64,000 nt of DNA from assembly GCA_963754865.1 (NCBI GenBank), contig CAVWHG010000002.1, positions 77,513-141,512 of the forward strand. The letters are read 5' to 3'. Positions 1 to 8,045 of this stretch are shown in pieces. Positions within the stretch are counted from its first letter, which is position 1, and the number at the start of each line of letters is the position of its first letter. The notes below the pieces were generated by a model that was not told where the DNA came from, did not search any database, and worked only from the letters and a program-made list of their open reading frames with translations. A program made the position numbers and the translations under genes. The DNA is from Desulforhopalus_A sp963754865. GTDB taxonomy: Bacteria; Desulfobacterota; Desulfobulbia; Desulfobulbales; Desulfocapsaceae.

Positions 1-94
1 TGTACTCTAGATTAGTGGTTTTCCCACATCGTCCCGGTCCATAATACACAATCTTTACCTGCACTATCTTGTCTTTTAAATTGATAAAGCTCAA
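1..94 (-). CDS. mglA: MglA-like small Ras-type GTPase (partial, N-terminus only)
   Basis: Only the first 31 codons lie in the window; the gene runs off the left edge. The start is a TTG at 94 preceded seven bases upstream by AGGGAG. The translation begins MSFINLKDKIVQVKIVYYGP and continues into the P-loop GPGRCGKTTN, the usual opening of MglA-type GTPases, in which the loop binds GTP. MglA family members set cell polarity, for example for gliding or pili. The gene follows a Roadblock/LC7 protein with an 86-base gap, the usual MglB-MglA pairing. The family call is firm from the P-loop context; the cellular role is inferred. Confidence 0.8.
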   Translation of the reverse strand, partial: MSFINLKDKIVQVKIVYYGPGRCGKTTNLEY

Positions 95-180
95 CGTTCT
101 ACTCCCTGTTGGATGATCGCTGCCGATGTTTATGATTCTCTCATCATGCCCAAATGACAAAGCAAATAAGGCCAACGATC

Positions 181-579
181 TTATTTCCTATCCCAAACTT
201 TTCTAATTTTTTCTATAACATCTACAACATTAAGACGAAGAAAGCCAAGGGATATATCGCGACCAAACATGGAGATAAGAAGCAGTTCATCATCAATTTT
301 GCTAAAATGAATATTTGATTCCTGACCTTTATGGAACAGCAGGGAAAATTCCTGCTCACCAACAAGCTTGGCCATTGCATCAACGGTTGCAAAATTACCA
401 GCCGCCAGCGCAGCAAAGGAATAGACATCATATTTGCTTTCACCGTTATCCTTGGCGGTAATAATATTGCCAGCCATATCGATGATTATAACGCAATCAA
501 CACCGAGTTTTATCAACTTCTCTGCCAAAATTCGATCAATCTGCTCGAGTTGTTCTTGACTGACAATCCCGTAATTCAT
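181..579 (-). CDS. mglB: Roadblock/LC7 domain protein, MglB-like GTPase partner
   Basis: This 132-residue protein has the size and pattern of a single Roadblock/LC7 domain: an N-terminal helix, a strand reading DCVIIIDMAGNII, a helix rich in Ala and Gly around residues 53-70, and a C-terminal strand-helix ending in VVDVIEKIRK. MglB proteins of this fold act as activating partners of MglA GTPases. An ATG at 579 has GAGG eight bases upstream. It lies directly upstream of the MglA-like GTPase at 1-94, so the two probably work together in polarity or motility control. No catalytic residues are expected in this fold. Confidence 0.8.
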   Translation of the reverse strand: MNYGIVSQEQLEQIDRILAEKLIKLGVDCVIIIDMAGNIITAKDNGESKYDVYSFAALAAGNFATVDAMAKLVGEQEFSLLFHKGQESNIHFSKIDDELLLISMFGRDISLGFLRLNVVDVIEKIRKVWDRK

Positions 580-884
580 GCCACAAACCTCATCGTAAAT
601 GTTGGTTGCTGGTATCAGCTGGTACTAAGGCGACATTCTTACATCGACCTATCAATACTATTTAATTTATTTAAATTATACGATTTTTCAGAATATATTC
701 GGTATCCAAAAGCGTATATTTTGATGAATCGGCATTCAACTCTTTGACGAGACTGGTTGCTAAAATATCAATTCTCGCAAGACAATGAGATGATCCGAAC
801 CGATATCTCTGAAGTAGTATACGATAGTTTTTTTGCTATATGAAGATTTATTTTAGTTTTTTATAACAAATTCATCCCGCTAGC
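580..884. other. Intergenic region between divergent mglB-like gene and tatD
   Basis: AT-rich, about 300 bases, separating a minus-strand and a plus-strand gene, so it should hold both promoters. A TATAAT hexamer on the minus strand at 675-680 is a possible -10 for the mglB-like gene, but I see no convincing -35. No conserved ORF was recognised here; the long plus-strand frame at 331-747 is antisense to the Roadblock gene. Confidence 0.4.
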
Positions 885-1823
885 TTGTCGGAGATGGTAA
901 AAGTGATTTTTTGCGGAATAAATCGGGCGGATTTGTCCTCCAGTGAGGATTGGAAATTGCGTCATCCATCCATTTCTGCTAAAGACTTGGGGATGGGGAA
1001 AAAACAGGAAGATACTGATACAAGGAAGTCTGCTCTAAACGGCTGCTCCCTCATTGACACCCACTGTCACCTGGACATGCCGGCGTATGTCAACGACCTT
1101 GATATGGTGCTTGAACAGGCCTTCACACAACACCTCAAGAGAATTGTCACTATCGGCGTTGATCTGATGAGTTCAAAAAGTGGTATTGAACTTGCTCGCA
1201 AACACAAACAGGTTTCCGCAACAATTGGCATACATCCCCATGACATAGACGCACTGCAAGATAAGGACTATTTCGCCCTAGCAAAAATCTACGAAGACCA
1301 CGCCCCACATATCGTCGGATTTGGCGAGATCGGTTTAGATTATTTTAAAAATTATTCAGATGTAACCAAACAGCGCTATCATTTTCGTAGACAGCTGGAT
1401 ATGGCCAACGAACTCAAGCTCCCGGTTATTATCCACAATAGAGAAGCAGAGGATGATTTATTAGCTATTCTTCGCCAAGCTCAGCCATTGTATCAAGGGG
1501 GAATTATGCACTGCTTTTCCGGTAATTATGCCTACGCCCGGAAGATTCTCGACCTAGGCATGCTTATCTCTATTCCTGGAATCGTTACCTTCAAAAACAG
1601 CACTACCTTACAGGAAGTGGTAAGAAAGATTCCACTTACCTCTATGGTGTTGGAAACAGATGGGCCTTTTCTAGCTCCTCAACCATTCCGCGGCAGGAGG
1701 AATGAACCGGCCTATCTCATCCATACTGCCTTGAGAATAGCCGAAATTCGCCAAATTGATGTAACTCTCGTGGCTAAGCAAACCACCGCCAATGCGGAAA
1801 AGCTCTTTTCCTTTACTGACTAA
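885..1823 (+). CDS. tatD: TatD family metal-dependent hydrolase / DNase
   Basis: The protein carries the TatD set of metal ligands: LIDTHCHLDMP (about residues 56-66), GEIGLDYF, PVIIHNREAEDD, GIMHCFSGN and VLETDGPFLAP. These TIM-barrel enzymes are metal-dependent nucleases or deacylases linked to DNA repair and protein turnover. The catalytic domain starts only at residue 56, so the first 55 residues are suspicious. The frame opens at a TTG (885), and ATG 894, TTG 957 (behind GAGG) and ATG 993 are all in frame; 957 or 993 would give a more typical length. It sits ten bases ahead of yggS, probably as one transcript. Confidence 0.88.
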   Translation: MSEMVKVIFCGINRADLSSSEDWKLRHPSISAKDLGMGKKQEDTDTRKSALNGCSLIDTHCHLDMPAYVNDLDMVLEQAFTQHLKRIVTIGVDLMSSKSGIELARKHKQVSATIGIHPHDIDALQDKDYFALAKIYEDHAPHIVGFGEIGLDYFKNYSDVTKQRYHFRRQLDMANELKLPVIIHNREAEDDLLAILRQAQPLYQGGIMHCFSGNYAYARKILDLGMLISIPGIVTFKNSTTLQEVVRKIPLTSMVLETDGPFLAPQPFRGRRNEPAYLIHTALRIAEIRQIDVTLVAKQTTANAEKLFSFTD

Positions 1824-1832
1824 CAGGTTCTG

Positions 1833-2519
1833 ATGATTGCACAAAATATTCAACTAGTAAAAGAAAAAATTGCCAGAGCTGCCCAAAAAGCTGGCAGACA
1901 ACCGCAAGACATTAAACTGGTGGCGGTTTCGAAACTTTTTCCAGCTGACTCAATTCGTGAAGCTTTTGATGCCGGCCAAAGAATTTTTGGGGAAAACTAT
2001 ATTCAGGAAGTCCAGACAAAAAGAGGACTTGTGCCGTCGGAGGCGGTCTTTCACTTTATTGGGCACCTGCAGAGCAACAAAGCAAAGATTGCCGCCGTGA
2101 CATGCAAAATGATTGAGACATTGGATAGCTATAAACTTGGAAGAACTCTTAATAATCAGCTGGAAAATCTGCAACAAAGCATTGATGTACTTATCCAGGT
2201 AAATATCGCTAACGATCCACACAAAGCTGGTGTTGCGGCCCATGATGTCGAAGAATTATTGATTAAAATAAATGAATTAAAAAGATTAAGAGTTTGCGGC
2301 CTGATGACCATGCCACCTCTTGTGACTGACCCGGAGCGGTCGCGCCCTCACTTTCGAAACCTTCGTATCTTGTCCGAAAAATTTGCAGCAAAAAACCTTT
2401 TCCCCCATATAACCTATCCGGAGCTATCCATGGGAATGTCTGATGACTTTCATGTCGCCATCGAAGAGGGTGCAACTATTGTCAGGGTAGGTACAGCGAT
2501 CTTCGGCCATCGGGCATAA
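1833..2519 (+). CDS. yggS: YggS/PROSC family pyridoxal phosphate-binding homeostasis protein
   Basis: At 228 residues this has the family's usual length. The PLP lysine is in LVAVSKLFP (near residue 34), followed by FGENYIQE and HFIGHLQSNK, and it ends with the phosphate-binding stretch LSMGMSDDF and GTAIFG. YggS-type proteins bind PLP without a known catalytic reaction and keep vitamin B6 and amino-acid pools balanced. The ATG at 1833 is ten bases after tatD, and a hairpin follows the stop codon, so tatD-yggS is probably a two-gene operon. The assignment is secure. Confidence 0.93.
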   Translation: MIAQNIQLVKEKIARAAQKAGRQPQDIKLVAVSKLFPADSIREAFDAGQRIFGENYIQEVQTKRGLVPSEAVFHFIGHLQSNKAKIAAVTCKMIETLDSYKLGRTLNNQLENLQQSIDVLIQVNIANDPHKAGVAAHDVEELLIKINELKRLRVCGLMTMPPLVTDPERSRPHFRNLRILSEKFAAKNLFPHITYPELSMGMSDDFHVAIEEGATIVRVGTAIFGHRA

Positions 2520-2552
2520 AAAAAGACCTGCCTTGCAGCAGATCCTTTTTTA
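2518..2552. terminator. Probable bidirectional terminator between yggS and the PxxKW gene
   Basis: An A-run, a short imperfect stem built on CTGC and GCAG with a six-base loop, then a T-run. It lies between convergent genes, so it could serve both strands. The stem has two mismatches. Confidence 0.5.
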
Positions 2553-2567
2553 TACAAAACCAGTAAA

Positions 2568-2813
2568 TTATTTTCTCTTGGAAGCTCGTTTTGCAGCCTT
2601 CAAAGGGTTAACTCTAATTTTGACAACAGTGATTTCCGGCTTTGCGTGGGTGGCAAAATTACAAAACCCCAGCTTCCATTTGGCCGCCGGATTCACATAA
2701 CTTCGGCAAAATTTAGCAGCTTCATTTTCTACAACACGGCCACATCCTTCGCATTTATCAATAATAGGCTGAAAACGGCCATCAGCATAATTCACAGTCG
2801 CCTGATTCTCCAT
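2568..2813 (-). CDS. PxxKW family cysteine-rich protein
   Basis: A small basic protein of 81 residues with KCEGCGR near residue 22, FCRSY, then the family signature NPAAKWKLG and FCNFATH. This matches the delta-proteobacterial family named for its PxxKW motif, whose function is unknown. The cysteine pairs suggest a bound metal. The C-terminus is strongly basic (KAAKRASKRK). The start is ATG 2813, because GGAGGA sits seven bases upstream; a TTG at 2828 is in frame but overlaps that site. It stands alone, convergent with yggS. Confidence 0.72.
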   Translation of the reverse strand: MENQATVNYADGRFQPIIDKCEGCGRVVENEAAKFCRSYVNPAAKWKLGFCNFATHAKPEITVVKIRVNPLKAAKRASKRK

Positions 2814-3159
2814 GTATTCGTCCTCCAATCCGTCAAACTCTTACTGGTGATCACATCATCGCACCAGGGAAACAGCCGTGGTAAACCACAAACTGACTTA
2901 AACAATGAAAATAGAATTTTTCTTTATACCAAGCACACATCCCTGAGACAAGCTTTTTTTTACTGAACCTTATCCAACCTTGAACTTCTTTACGGCACTT
3001 TTACCTGTCCGCTGAAAAGATTAAAAGGTATGGTAAAACCTCCGAGACTTGCAATAAGGAGAATCTTGATATACAATCGATATTACTTACTGTTTGCAAT
3101 GTATAATGGAGATTCTTCGATTTCTCCTGATATACTCTCTAAAAAATGGGAGGCGAATG
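2814..3159. other. Intergenic region upstream of pilC-like gene
   Basis: About 345 bases between divergent genes. It must hold the promoters of the PxxKW gene and of the pilC-like gene. A TATAAT at 3102-3107 is a candidate -10 for the latter without a clear -35. I see no further gene: the frame at 2646-2966 is antisense to the PxxKW gene and runs out into non-coding sequence. Confidence 0.35.
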
Positions 3160-4368
3160 ATGCCTGTTTATGTGTGGAAGGGAAAGAATTCTGCAGGTGA
3201 AAAAAGAAAAGGAGAGGTTGAAGCGCCCGATCAGGCTGGGGCCTTGGCCCAATTAAAACGATTAAGACTCAACGGTCTGATAATCAAAGAAAAACCAAAA
3301 GGCCTTTTCGACAATATTTCTTTTTTCAAACCGAAAGTGACAGGAAAAGATATTGTTGTCTTCACTCGGCAACTCTCAACGATGATCAATGCCGGCCTAC
3401 CTCTCGTGCAAGGCCTTGAAATACTTGAAAAACAACAAGAAAATCCGTCATTCAAGAAGACTCTGAACGAAATTCGCTCTGATGTCGAGGCAGGCTCCAC
3501 TCTTGCCGATTCAATGCGCAAAAAACCGAAGGTATTCGACAACCTTTTCACCAACATGATTGAGGCTGGTGAAACAGGTGGTATCCTCGACACCATCTTA
3601 ACAAGGCTTGCCACTTTCATGGAAAAATCCATGGCACTCAAGAAGAAAATAAAAGGAGCGATGACCTATCCAACTGTCTGTTTGGCTATTTCAACTGTCA
3701 TTCTTATCGTTATTCTGGTGTTTGTTGTCCCTGTTTTCAGAACCATGTTTGAAGGATTCGGGCACAGCTTACCTCTTCCCACGCAAATAGTTGTTAATTT
3801 AAGCGATTTTTTTAAATCGAATTTTCTTTATATAATAATTGTTTTTTTTATCATAGTGATGGCAATAAAGAAAACCTATGCAACCGAAAAAGGCAGGACA
3901 TTTTTCGACAGAACTTCACTTAAGACCCCGGTTTTCGGTATTTTGTTGCGCAAAGTAGCTGTTGCTAAATTTACTCGGACCCTCAGTACTATGCTCAGTG
4001 CCGGAGTCCCAATTCTAGAGGCATTGCAGGTCGTCGCCAAAACTTCCGGCAACAAAGTAATCGAAAAAGCGGTTTTCCGTGTCGGCGACTCCATCGCCGA
4101 AGGACGACCGATAGCTGAACCGCTTGAAGAAAGTGGAGTTTTTCCAAACATGGTTGTCCAAATGATCAACGTTGGTGAATCTGTTGGGGCACTGGATGTC
4201 ATGTTAGAAAAAATTGCTGATTTTTATGATGAAGAGGTCGATCAAGCAGTTGAAAATTTGACTGCGATGATAGAACCGTTCATGATGGTTTTTCTCGGCG
4301 GAATGATTGGCGGCATTGTTGTTGCTATGTATCTGCCGATCTTCAAACTTTCCAGTGTTATGATGTAA
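3160..4368 (+). CDS. pilC: Type II secretion / type IV pilus inner-membrane platform protein (PilC/GspF)
   Basis: At 402 residues this is a typical PilC/GspF platform protein. It holds two copies of the T2SSF domain, each starting with the FTRQLSTMINAGLPL-type pattern (FTRTLSTMLSAGVPI in the second). There are membrane segments around residues 170-190, 220-240 and at the C-terminus (MVFLGGMIGGIVVAMYLPIF). The protein sits in the inner membrane and couples the pilus ATPases to pilin. I place the start at ATG 3160: GGGAGG lies six bases upstream, whereas upstream in-frame codons lack a site. No other pilus genes are in the window, so this is an orphan copy here. Confidence 0.9.
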   Translation: MPVYVWKGKNSAGEKRKGEVEAPDQAGALAQLKRLRLNGLIIKEKPKGLFDNISFFKPKVTGKDIVVFTRQLSTMINAGLPLVQGLEILEKQQENPSFKKTLNEIRSDVEAGSTLADSMRKKPKVFDNLFTNMIEAGETGGILDTILTRLATFMEKSMALKKKIKGAMTYPTVCLAISTVILIVILVFVVPVFRTMFEGFGHSLPLPTQIVVNLSDFFKSNFLYIIIVFFIIVMAIKKTYATEKGRTFFDRTSLKTPVFGILLRKVAVAKFTRTLSTMLSAGVPILEALQVVAKTSGNKVIEKAVFRVGDSIAEGRPIAEPLEESGVFPNMVVQMINVGESVGALDVMLEKIADFYDEEVDQAVENLTAMIEPFMMVFLGGMIGGIVVAMYLPIFKLSSVMM

Positions 4369-4554
4369 TAAGCTTCCAACAAGGGCATAATCTATTACAT
4401 GCCTCCTAAACTGCTTTGTTGAAAAATATGTTTTGTCAAATGATGATCGGATGAATGCTTTGATGTTTTTTCTAAGCATTAAATTTGACTTTCTATTCTG
4501 AAAGTTTATCATTACAAAAAAGGTACTTACTAATACAGAAAATTCGGAGGAGTT

Positions 4555-4842
4555 ATGACACTTACAAAAGCTGATTTAGTCCAGCAGGTTTATAAGAATC
4601 ATGAAGGCCTGACGAAAGCTCAGGCGACTGATTCGGTTGAAGCATTTTTGCGCATATCAAAAGATTCTCTCATAAACGGCTCTGATCTTCTTCTGAGTGG
4701 CTTCGGGAAATTCAATGTGAAATGTAAAAATGCTCGGAGAGGACGAAATCCGCAAACTGGCAACGAACTGACCTTGGATGCCAGGCGGGTTGTTACTTTT
4801 AAACCATCCGGGATATTACGAGAAAAGATAAATGCTTCCTAA
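4555..4842 (+). CDS. ihfA: Integration host factor alpha-like / HU family DNA-binding protein
   Basis: A 95-residue HU/IHF fold protein. The DNA-bending arm reads ARRGRNPQTGNEL, with the proline that intercalates into the minor groove, preceded by LSGFGKFNV. The N-terminal LTKADLVQQVY and the arm sequence are closer to IHF-alpha than to HU. Such proteins bend DNA for transcription and replication. GGAGGAG lies just before ATG 4555. A strong terminator follows the gene, so it is probably transcribed alone. Whether it pairs with an IHF-beta partner cannot be told from the window. Confidence 0.88.
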   Translation: MTLTKADLVQQVYKNHEGLTKAQATDSVEAFLRISKDSLINGSDLLLSGFGKFNVKCKNARRGRNPQTGNELTLDARRVVTFKPSGILREKINAS

Positions 4843-4890
4843 GAAAAAAACGGCTAGTTAAGCCGATCTAGACGACTGCATAGAAGTATA

Positions 4891-4929
4891 ATAACCCTGA
4901 CTTTGACCTTTCATTTTCAGGGTTATTTT
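4891..4929 (+). terminator. Rho-independent terminator after ihfA-like gene
   Basis: A perfect ten-base stem, ATAACCCTGA (4891-4900) with TCAGGGTTAT (4917-4926), a 16-base loop, and a short T-run. It follows the IHF/HU gene by about 50 bases. Confidence 0.8.
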
Positions 4930-4964
4930 CTATAATGTAGTGTCTTCCCTTCTACTGGCTGAAC

Positions 4965-5924
4965 ATGCTTTGCAAAAGTCTTTTTTGCCGCACGATACCG
5001 TTAAAGGCAATTACCTTCACTAGAGAGTGGAGTCTTCATCCGTGGGATTTACATACTATTTCTGATAGTTTACTCCAATCTTTCCGCCGGATAGACGTTA
5101 TTCACCCACCTATCCTGCTTGCTAAAGAAGATGGTCTTTTTGATATTCTTTGTGGCTTCAAGCGGCTACAATTTGTATTGGCAAATGCGCAAGTGGAAAG
5201 TTTAGAATGTCTGGTTTTCACGAAAAACACCGAAGTTACCGTTTTACTCGATACTCTTCTGACCGATCAGAATCTTTTCCATCCATTATCACTGGCTGAA
5301 AAGGCGAAATTTGTCGAGATTTGCAGCCGCTTTCTCAACCCCCAGGATATTGTTTCATTGTATTTTGAAAGGCTGCAATTGCGAAAAAAAACCTCAACCA
5401 TCAATGAACTTACCAACATTCTGCAGCAACATCCAACCATAATAGCCGAGATTCATGCCGAACGACTCAAGGAACAAATGGTTGCAGAACTCCTAAGATT
5501 GCCTGAAAGCTCTGATCGAATAGCCTTGGTCCAACTATTTCGAGATCTTGCAATGGGAGATGGCAAGCAAAGGAGGTTCTTCAGCCTTATTCGCGATCTT
5601 GCTTTTCGCCAAGATATCCCCATTTCTGACTATTTAAAACTCGACGAAATATCAGGCATTCTCAATCATCCCGTGCTGAATGTCCCACAGAAACTGCAAC
5701 ATCTCAATCATTATCTTCAGCATCAACTCTGTCCAATGTCTAGGGAGACTGAGGAGGACTTTATGCGACAAGTAAACGCTTTGCGTTTATCACCACAATG
5801 CACCATTTCTCATAGCCCATCCTTTGAAAAAGATACTATCATCTTTTCCATCACTTTTGATAATTTTTCCGATTGTGCGTTGATGGCGCCGAAAATTAAC
5901 AATTTGCTCCAGAGTAACAACTAA
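4965..5924 (+). CDS. Orphan ParB N-terminal-domain-like protein
   Basis: This 319-residue protein has the layout of a ParB/Spo0J nuclease-like domain at its start: a strand-rich opening, then PPILLAKEDGLFDILCGFKR around residues 45-65 and a strand ECLVF. Where ParB has the GERR box used for CTP and DNA contact it has GFKRLQFVL, so the box is altered. The rest is helical and I do not recognise a C-terminal ParB dimerisation domain. No parA or parS-like sites were found nearby. It lies between ihfA and ribD and overlaps the ribD stop by four bases on the opposite strand. The role is unknown; chromosome partitioning is not supported by context. Confidence 0.6.
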   Translation: MLCKSLFCRTIPLKAITFTREWSLHPWDLHTISDSLLQSFRRIDVIHPPILLAKEDGLFDILCGFKRLQFVLANAQVESLECLVFTKNTEVTVLLDTLLTDQNLFHPLSLAEKAKFVEICSRFLNPQDIVSLYFERLQLRKKTSTINELTNILQQHPTIIAEIHAERLKEQMVAELLRLPESSDRIALVQLFRDLAMGDGKQRRFFSLIRDLAFRQDIPISDYLKLDEISGILNHPVLNVPQKLQHLNHYLQHQLCPMSRETEEDFMRQVNALRLSPQCTISHSPSFEKDTIIFSITFDNFSDCALMAPKINNLLQSNN

Positions 5925-7030
5925 TTGGCATAGGCAATCCGGCCGGAGATAAGTATATCATTCCCAAGTTTTTTATAGCGAATCGCCACAAGTTTTGGGG
6001 CATGTGGCTGATCTTGCACATGCAATCCTTCAGCCAACCCCACTCCTTGGTCTCCAGCAAAAAGAGGGGCATAAAACAGTTGTGCGTAATCAAAAAGTTG
6101 CGCATTCAAGAATGCGCCATGTAATTTTGCCCCGCCTTCGACCATGACTGAACAAATTCCTTCTCGTCCCAATTTTTTCAGAATTTCAAGAAGATCTATG
6201 TTGCTATTTTTCCGATGAATTGGAAAGAGTCGAATACCTTGAGCTTGAAAATCGGCAATTTTCGATGGAAGAGCATCATCCGCATGAAAAACCCATGTCG
6301 GTGCCGGAGAATCAAGATGATAAACCTGAGCATGGCGGGGTGTCGACAACTGGCTGTCAACGATAATCCGTATCGGATCTTTTGATCTTCCCCGATGAAG
6401 TCTTGTCGTAAGTGACGGATTGTCTATTGTTATGGTTTTACCTCCGACCAGAATAGCGTCGACCCTGTTCCGGAGTTTATGTGCCTCAAACACCGATTCC
6501 TGCCCGGTAATCCAACCGCTTTTTCCTTGTTGATAATTTAATCGACCATCAAGACTCACCCCCGCCTTCATTGTCACCCAGGGAAGACCAGTGGTAATAT
6601 GCTTGATAAAGGCGACGTTAATCTCTCGGCAATCTCTTTCGAGAAACCCGCTGGCAACAGCCACCCCACAACTCTCAAGAAAGGCTATTCCCGTTCCATT
6701 GACAAGGGGGTTGGGATCTTTCATGCCGACCACGACCCGGGAAATTCCGCTCTCGACTATGGCACGAGTGCATGGTGGTGTTTTTCCTGTATGGTTGCAA
6801 GGCTCCAGCGTGACATATAAGGTTGCCCCAGCAACAGATTCAGTTGCCTGCCGTATTGCATTAATCTCAGCATGGGGGCTTCCAGCTTTCTTATGGTAGC
6901 CTTTGGCTATGATCCTGCCGTCTTTGACTATGATTGCTCCCACGCAAGGATTCGGTGAGGTTCGCCCCAAGCCTCTTTTGGCTTCTTTCAAGGCGTGACG
7001 CATGAAACGCAAATCTTCTATGCTATTCAT
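5921..7030 (-). CDS. ribD: Riboflavin biosynthesis deaminase/reductase RibD
   Basis: A 369-residue bifunctional enzyme for two early steps of riboflavin synthesis. The N-terminal deaminase half has the zinc site: HAEINAI for the first ligand and catalytic Glu, then LEPCNHTGKTPPC for the two cysteines. The C-terminal reductase half has KAGVSLDGRL and GITGQESV-type signatures and MVEGGAKLHG. The ATG at 7030 overlaps the end of nrdR, so nrdR-ribD form a transcript, a pairing common in bacteria. The opposite-strand ParB-like gene overlaps its stop by a few bases. Confidence 0.94.
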   Translation of the reverse strand: MNSIEDLRFMRHALKEAKRGLGRTSPNPCVGAIIVKDGRIIAKGYHKKAGSPHAEINAIRQATESVAGATLYVTLEPCNHTGKTPPCTRAIVESGISRVVVGMKDPNPLVNGTGIAFLESCGVAVASGFLERDCREINVAFIKHITTGLPWVTMKAGVSLDGRLNYQQGKSGWITGQESVFEAHKLRNRVDAILVGGKTITIDNPSLTTRLHRGRSKDPIRIIVDSQLSTPRHAQVYHLDSPAPTWVFHADDALPSKIADFQAQGIRLFPIHRKNSNIDLLEILKKLGREGICSVMVEGGAKLHGAFLNAQLFDYAQLFYAPLFAGDQGVGLAEGLHVQDQPHAPKLVAIRYKKLGNDILISGRIAYAN

Positions 7031-7490
7031 TTTTTCCTCTGGCATCGAGAAGAGTTTTGAGTTCCTCCATAAATTCATTAACATCCTTAAACTGACGATA
7101 TACCGATGCAAACCGTACGTATGCCACTTCATCAAGGCGTGGCAAACCCTCCATTACCCACTGCCCGACCACTTTTGATTGGATTTCTTTCGCTCCGTAG
7201 TCCTGGAGTTTGTGTTCGATTTCATCGGCAAATTCGTCAATTTTATCGCGACTCACCGACCTTTTTTCACATGCCTTTTCTAAACCTGCCGTGAGTTTAT
7301 GCCTATCCCATGGTTCTCGGCGACCATCCTTTTTGACCAACACAGGCAGCATTACCTCGAGCCGTTCATAGGTGGTAAATCGCTGATTACATGCCAAACA
7401 CTCCCTTCTTCTTCGAGTAATTGTTGCGTCTTTGTTAAGACGTGAGTCAATTACCCTGTTATCAAGATGTCCACAATACGGGCACTTCAT
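7023..7490 (-). CDS. nrdR: Transcriptional repressor NrdR
   Basis: A 155-residue protein with a zinc ribbon, MKCPYCGHLDNRVIDSR and RRRRECLACNQRFTTYER, followed by an ATP-cone domain (VLVKKDGRREPWDRHKL). NrdR senses adenine nucleotides and represses ribonucleotide reductase genes through NrdR boxes. The start is ATG 7490, nine bases after GGAGAG; an upstream TTG lies on top of that site. It overlaps ribD, forming the usual nrdR-ribD order. The assignment is secure. Confidence 0.95.
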   Translation of the reverse strand: MKCPYCGHLDNRVIDSRLNKDATITRRRRECLACNQRFTTYERLEVMLPVLVKKDGRREPWDRHKLTAGLEKACEKRSVSRDKIDEFADEIEHKLQDYGAKEIQSKVVGQWVMEGLPRLDEVAYVRFASVYRQFKDVNEFMEELKTLLDARGKNE

Positions 7491-7534
7491 ATATGACAAC
7501 TCTCCTATGAATTAGTGTGGGAAAAACATTAAAT

Positions 7535-7574
7535 AAATATGGCCGATTTCGCATCAGCAAAATCGGCCATATTT
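7535..7574 (-). terminator. Terminator closing the fab-rpiB operon
   Basis: A perfect 15-base stem: AAATATGGCCGATTT (7535-7549) and its complement at 7560-7574, with a ten-base loop and AT-rich flanks. It lies downstream of rpiB on the minus strand and upstream of nrdR, so it separates the two transcription units. Confidence 0.75.
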
Positions 7575-7596
7575 GAGTAAATGCCAGCATCTATCA

Positions 7597-8025
7597 TTAA
7601 TCGCTAAATTTTGAAATCCTTCTCTGGTGTCTGCCCCCGGAAAAGGCGGTTTCCAACCATACACGGACCATGTCGACAGCTGTATCCGCATCAAGAACCC
7701 GGGCTCCAAGGCAAAGCACGTTGGCATTATTATGTTCTCTACTCATCCGCGCGGTATACACGTTTGAGCAATTGGCTGCTCTGATGCGCCTGTATCTGTT
7801 TGCCGCAATGGACATCCCAATTCCCGTTCCACAGATCAGGATACCCATTTGACATTCGTTTTTCAAAATGAGCGATACAGCTTTCTCAGCAAACTCAGGA
7901 TAATCTACAGAGTCTTTCGAAAAGCAGCCAACATCCTCAACCTCATAGCCAAACCCTACCAGCGATCTCTTGATCAGCTCTTTTAATTCCAGGCCACCAT
8001 GATCAGCAGCAATAACTATCTTCAC
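7597..8025 (-). CDS. rpiB: Ribose-5-phosphate isomerase B
   Basis: A 142-residue RpiB/LacAB-type sugar isomerase that interconverts ribose-5-phosphate and ribulose-5-phosphate. It opens MKIVIAADHGG (the substrate-binding aspartate-histidine), has DYPEFAEKAV, the catalytic cysteine loop GILICGTGIGMSIAANR, and MSREHNNANVLCLGARV. It is the last gene of the fatty-acid operon, about twenty bases after fabF, with a strong terminator behind it. Its presence beside fab genes looks like simple operon sharing and does not imply a role in lipid synthesis. Confidence 0.93.
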   Translation of the reverse strand: MKIVIAADHGGLELKELIKRSLVGFGYEVEDVGCFSKDSVDYPEFAEKAVSLILKNECQMGILICGTGIGMSIAANRYRRIRAANCSNVYTARMSREHNNANVLCLGARVLDADTAVDMVRVWLETAFSGGRHQRRISKFSD

Positions 8026-8045
8026 TCAAGTCTCCAGATTTCCTG

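Noticed and set aside
331..747. A 138-codon plus-strand frame
   Set aside because: It is antisense to the Roadblock gene and has no family features.
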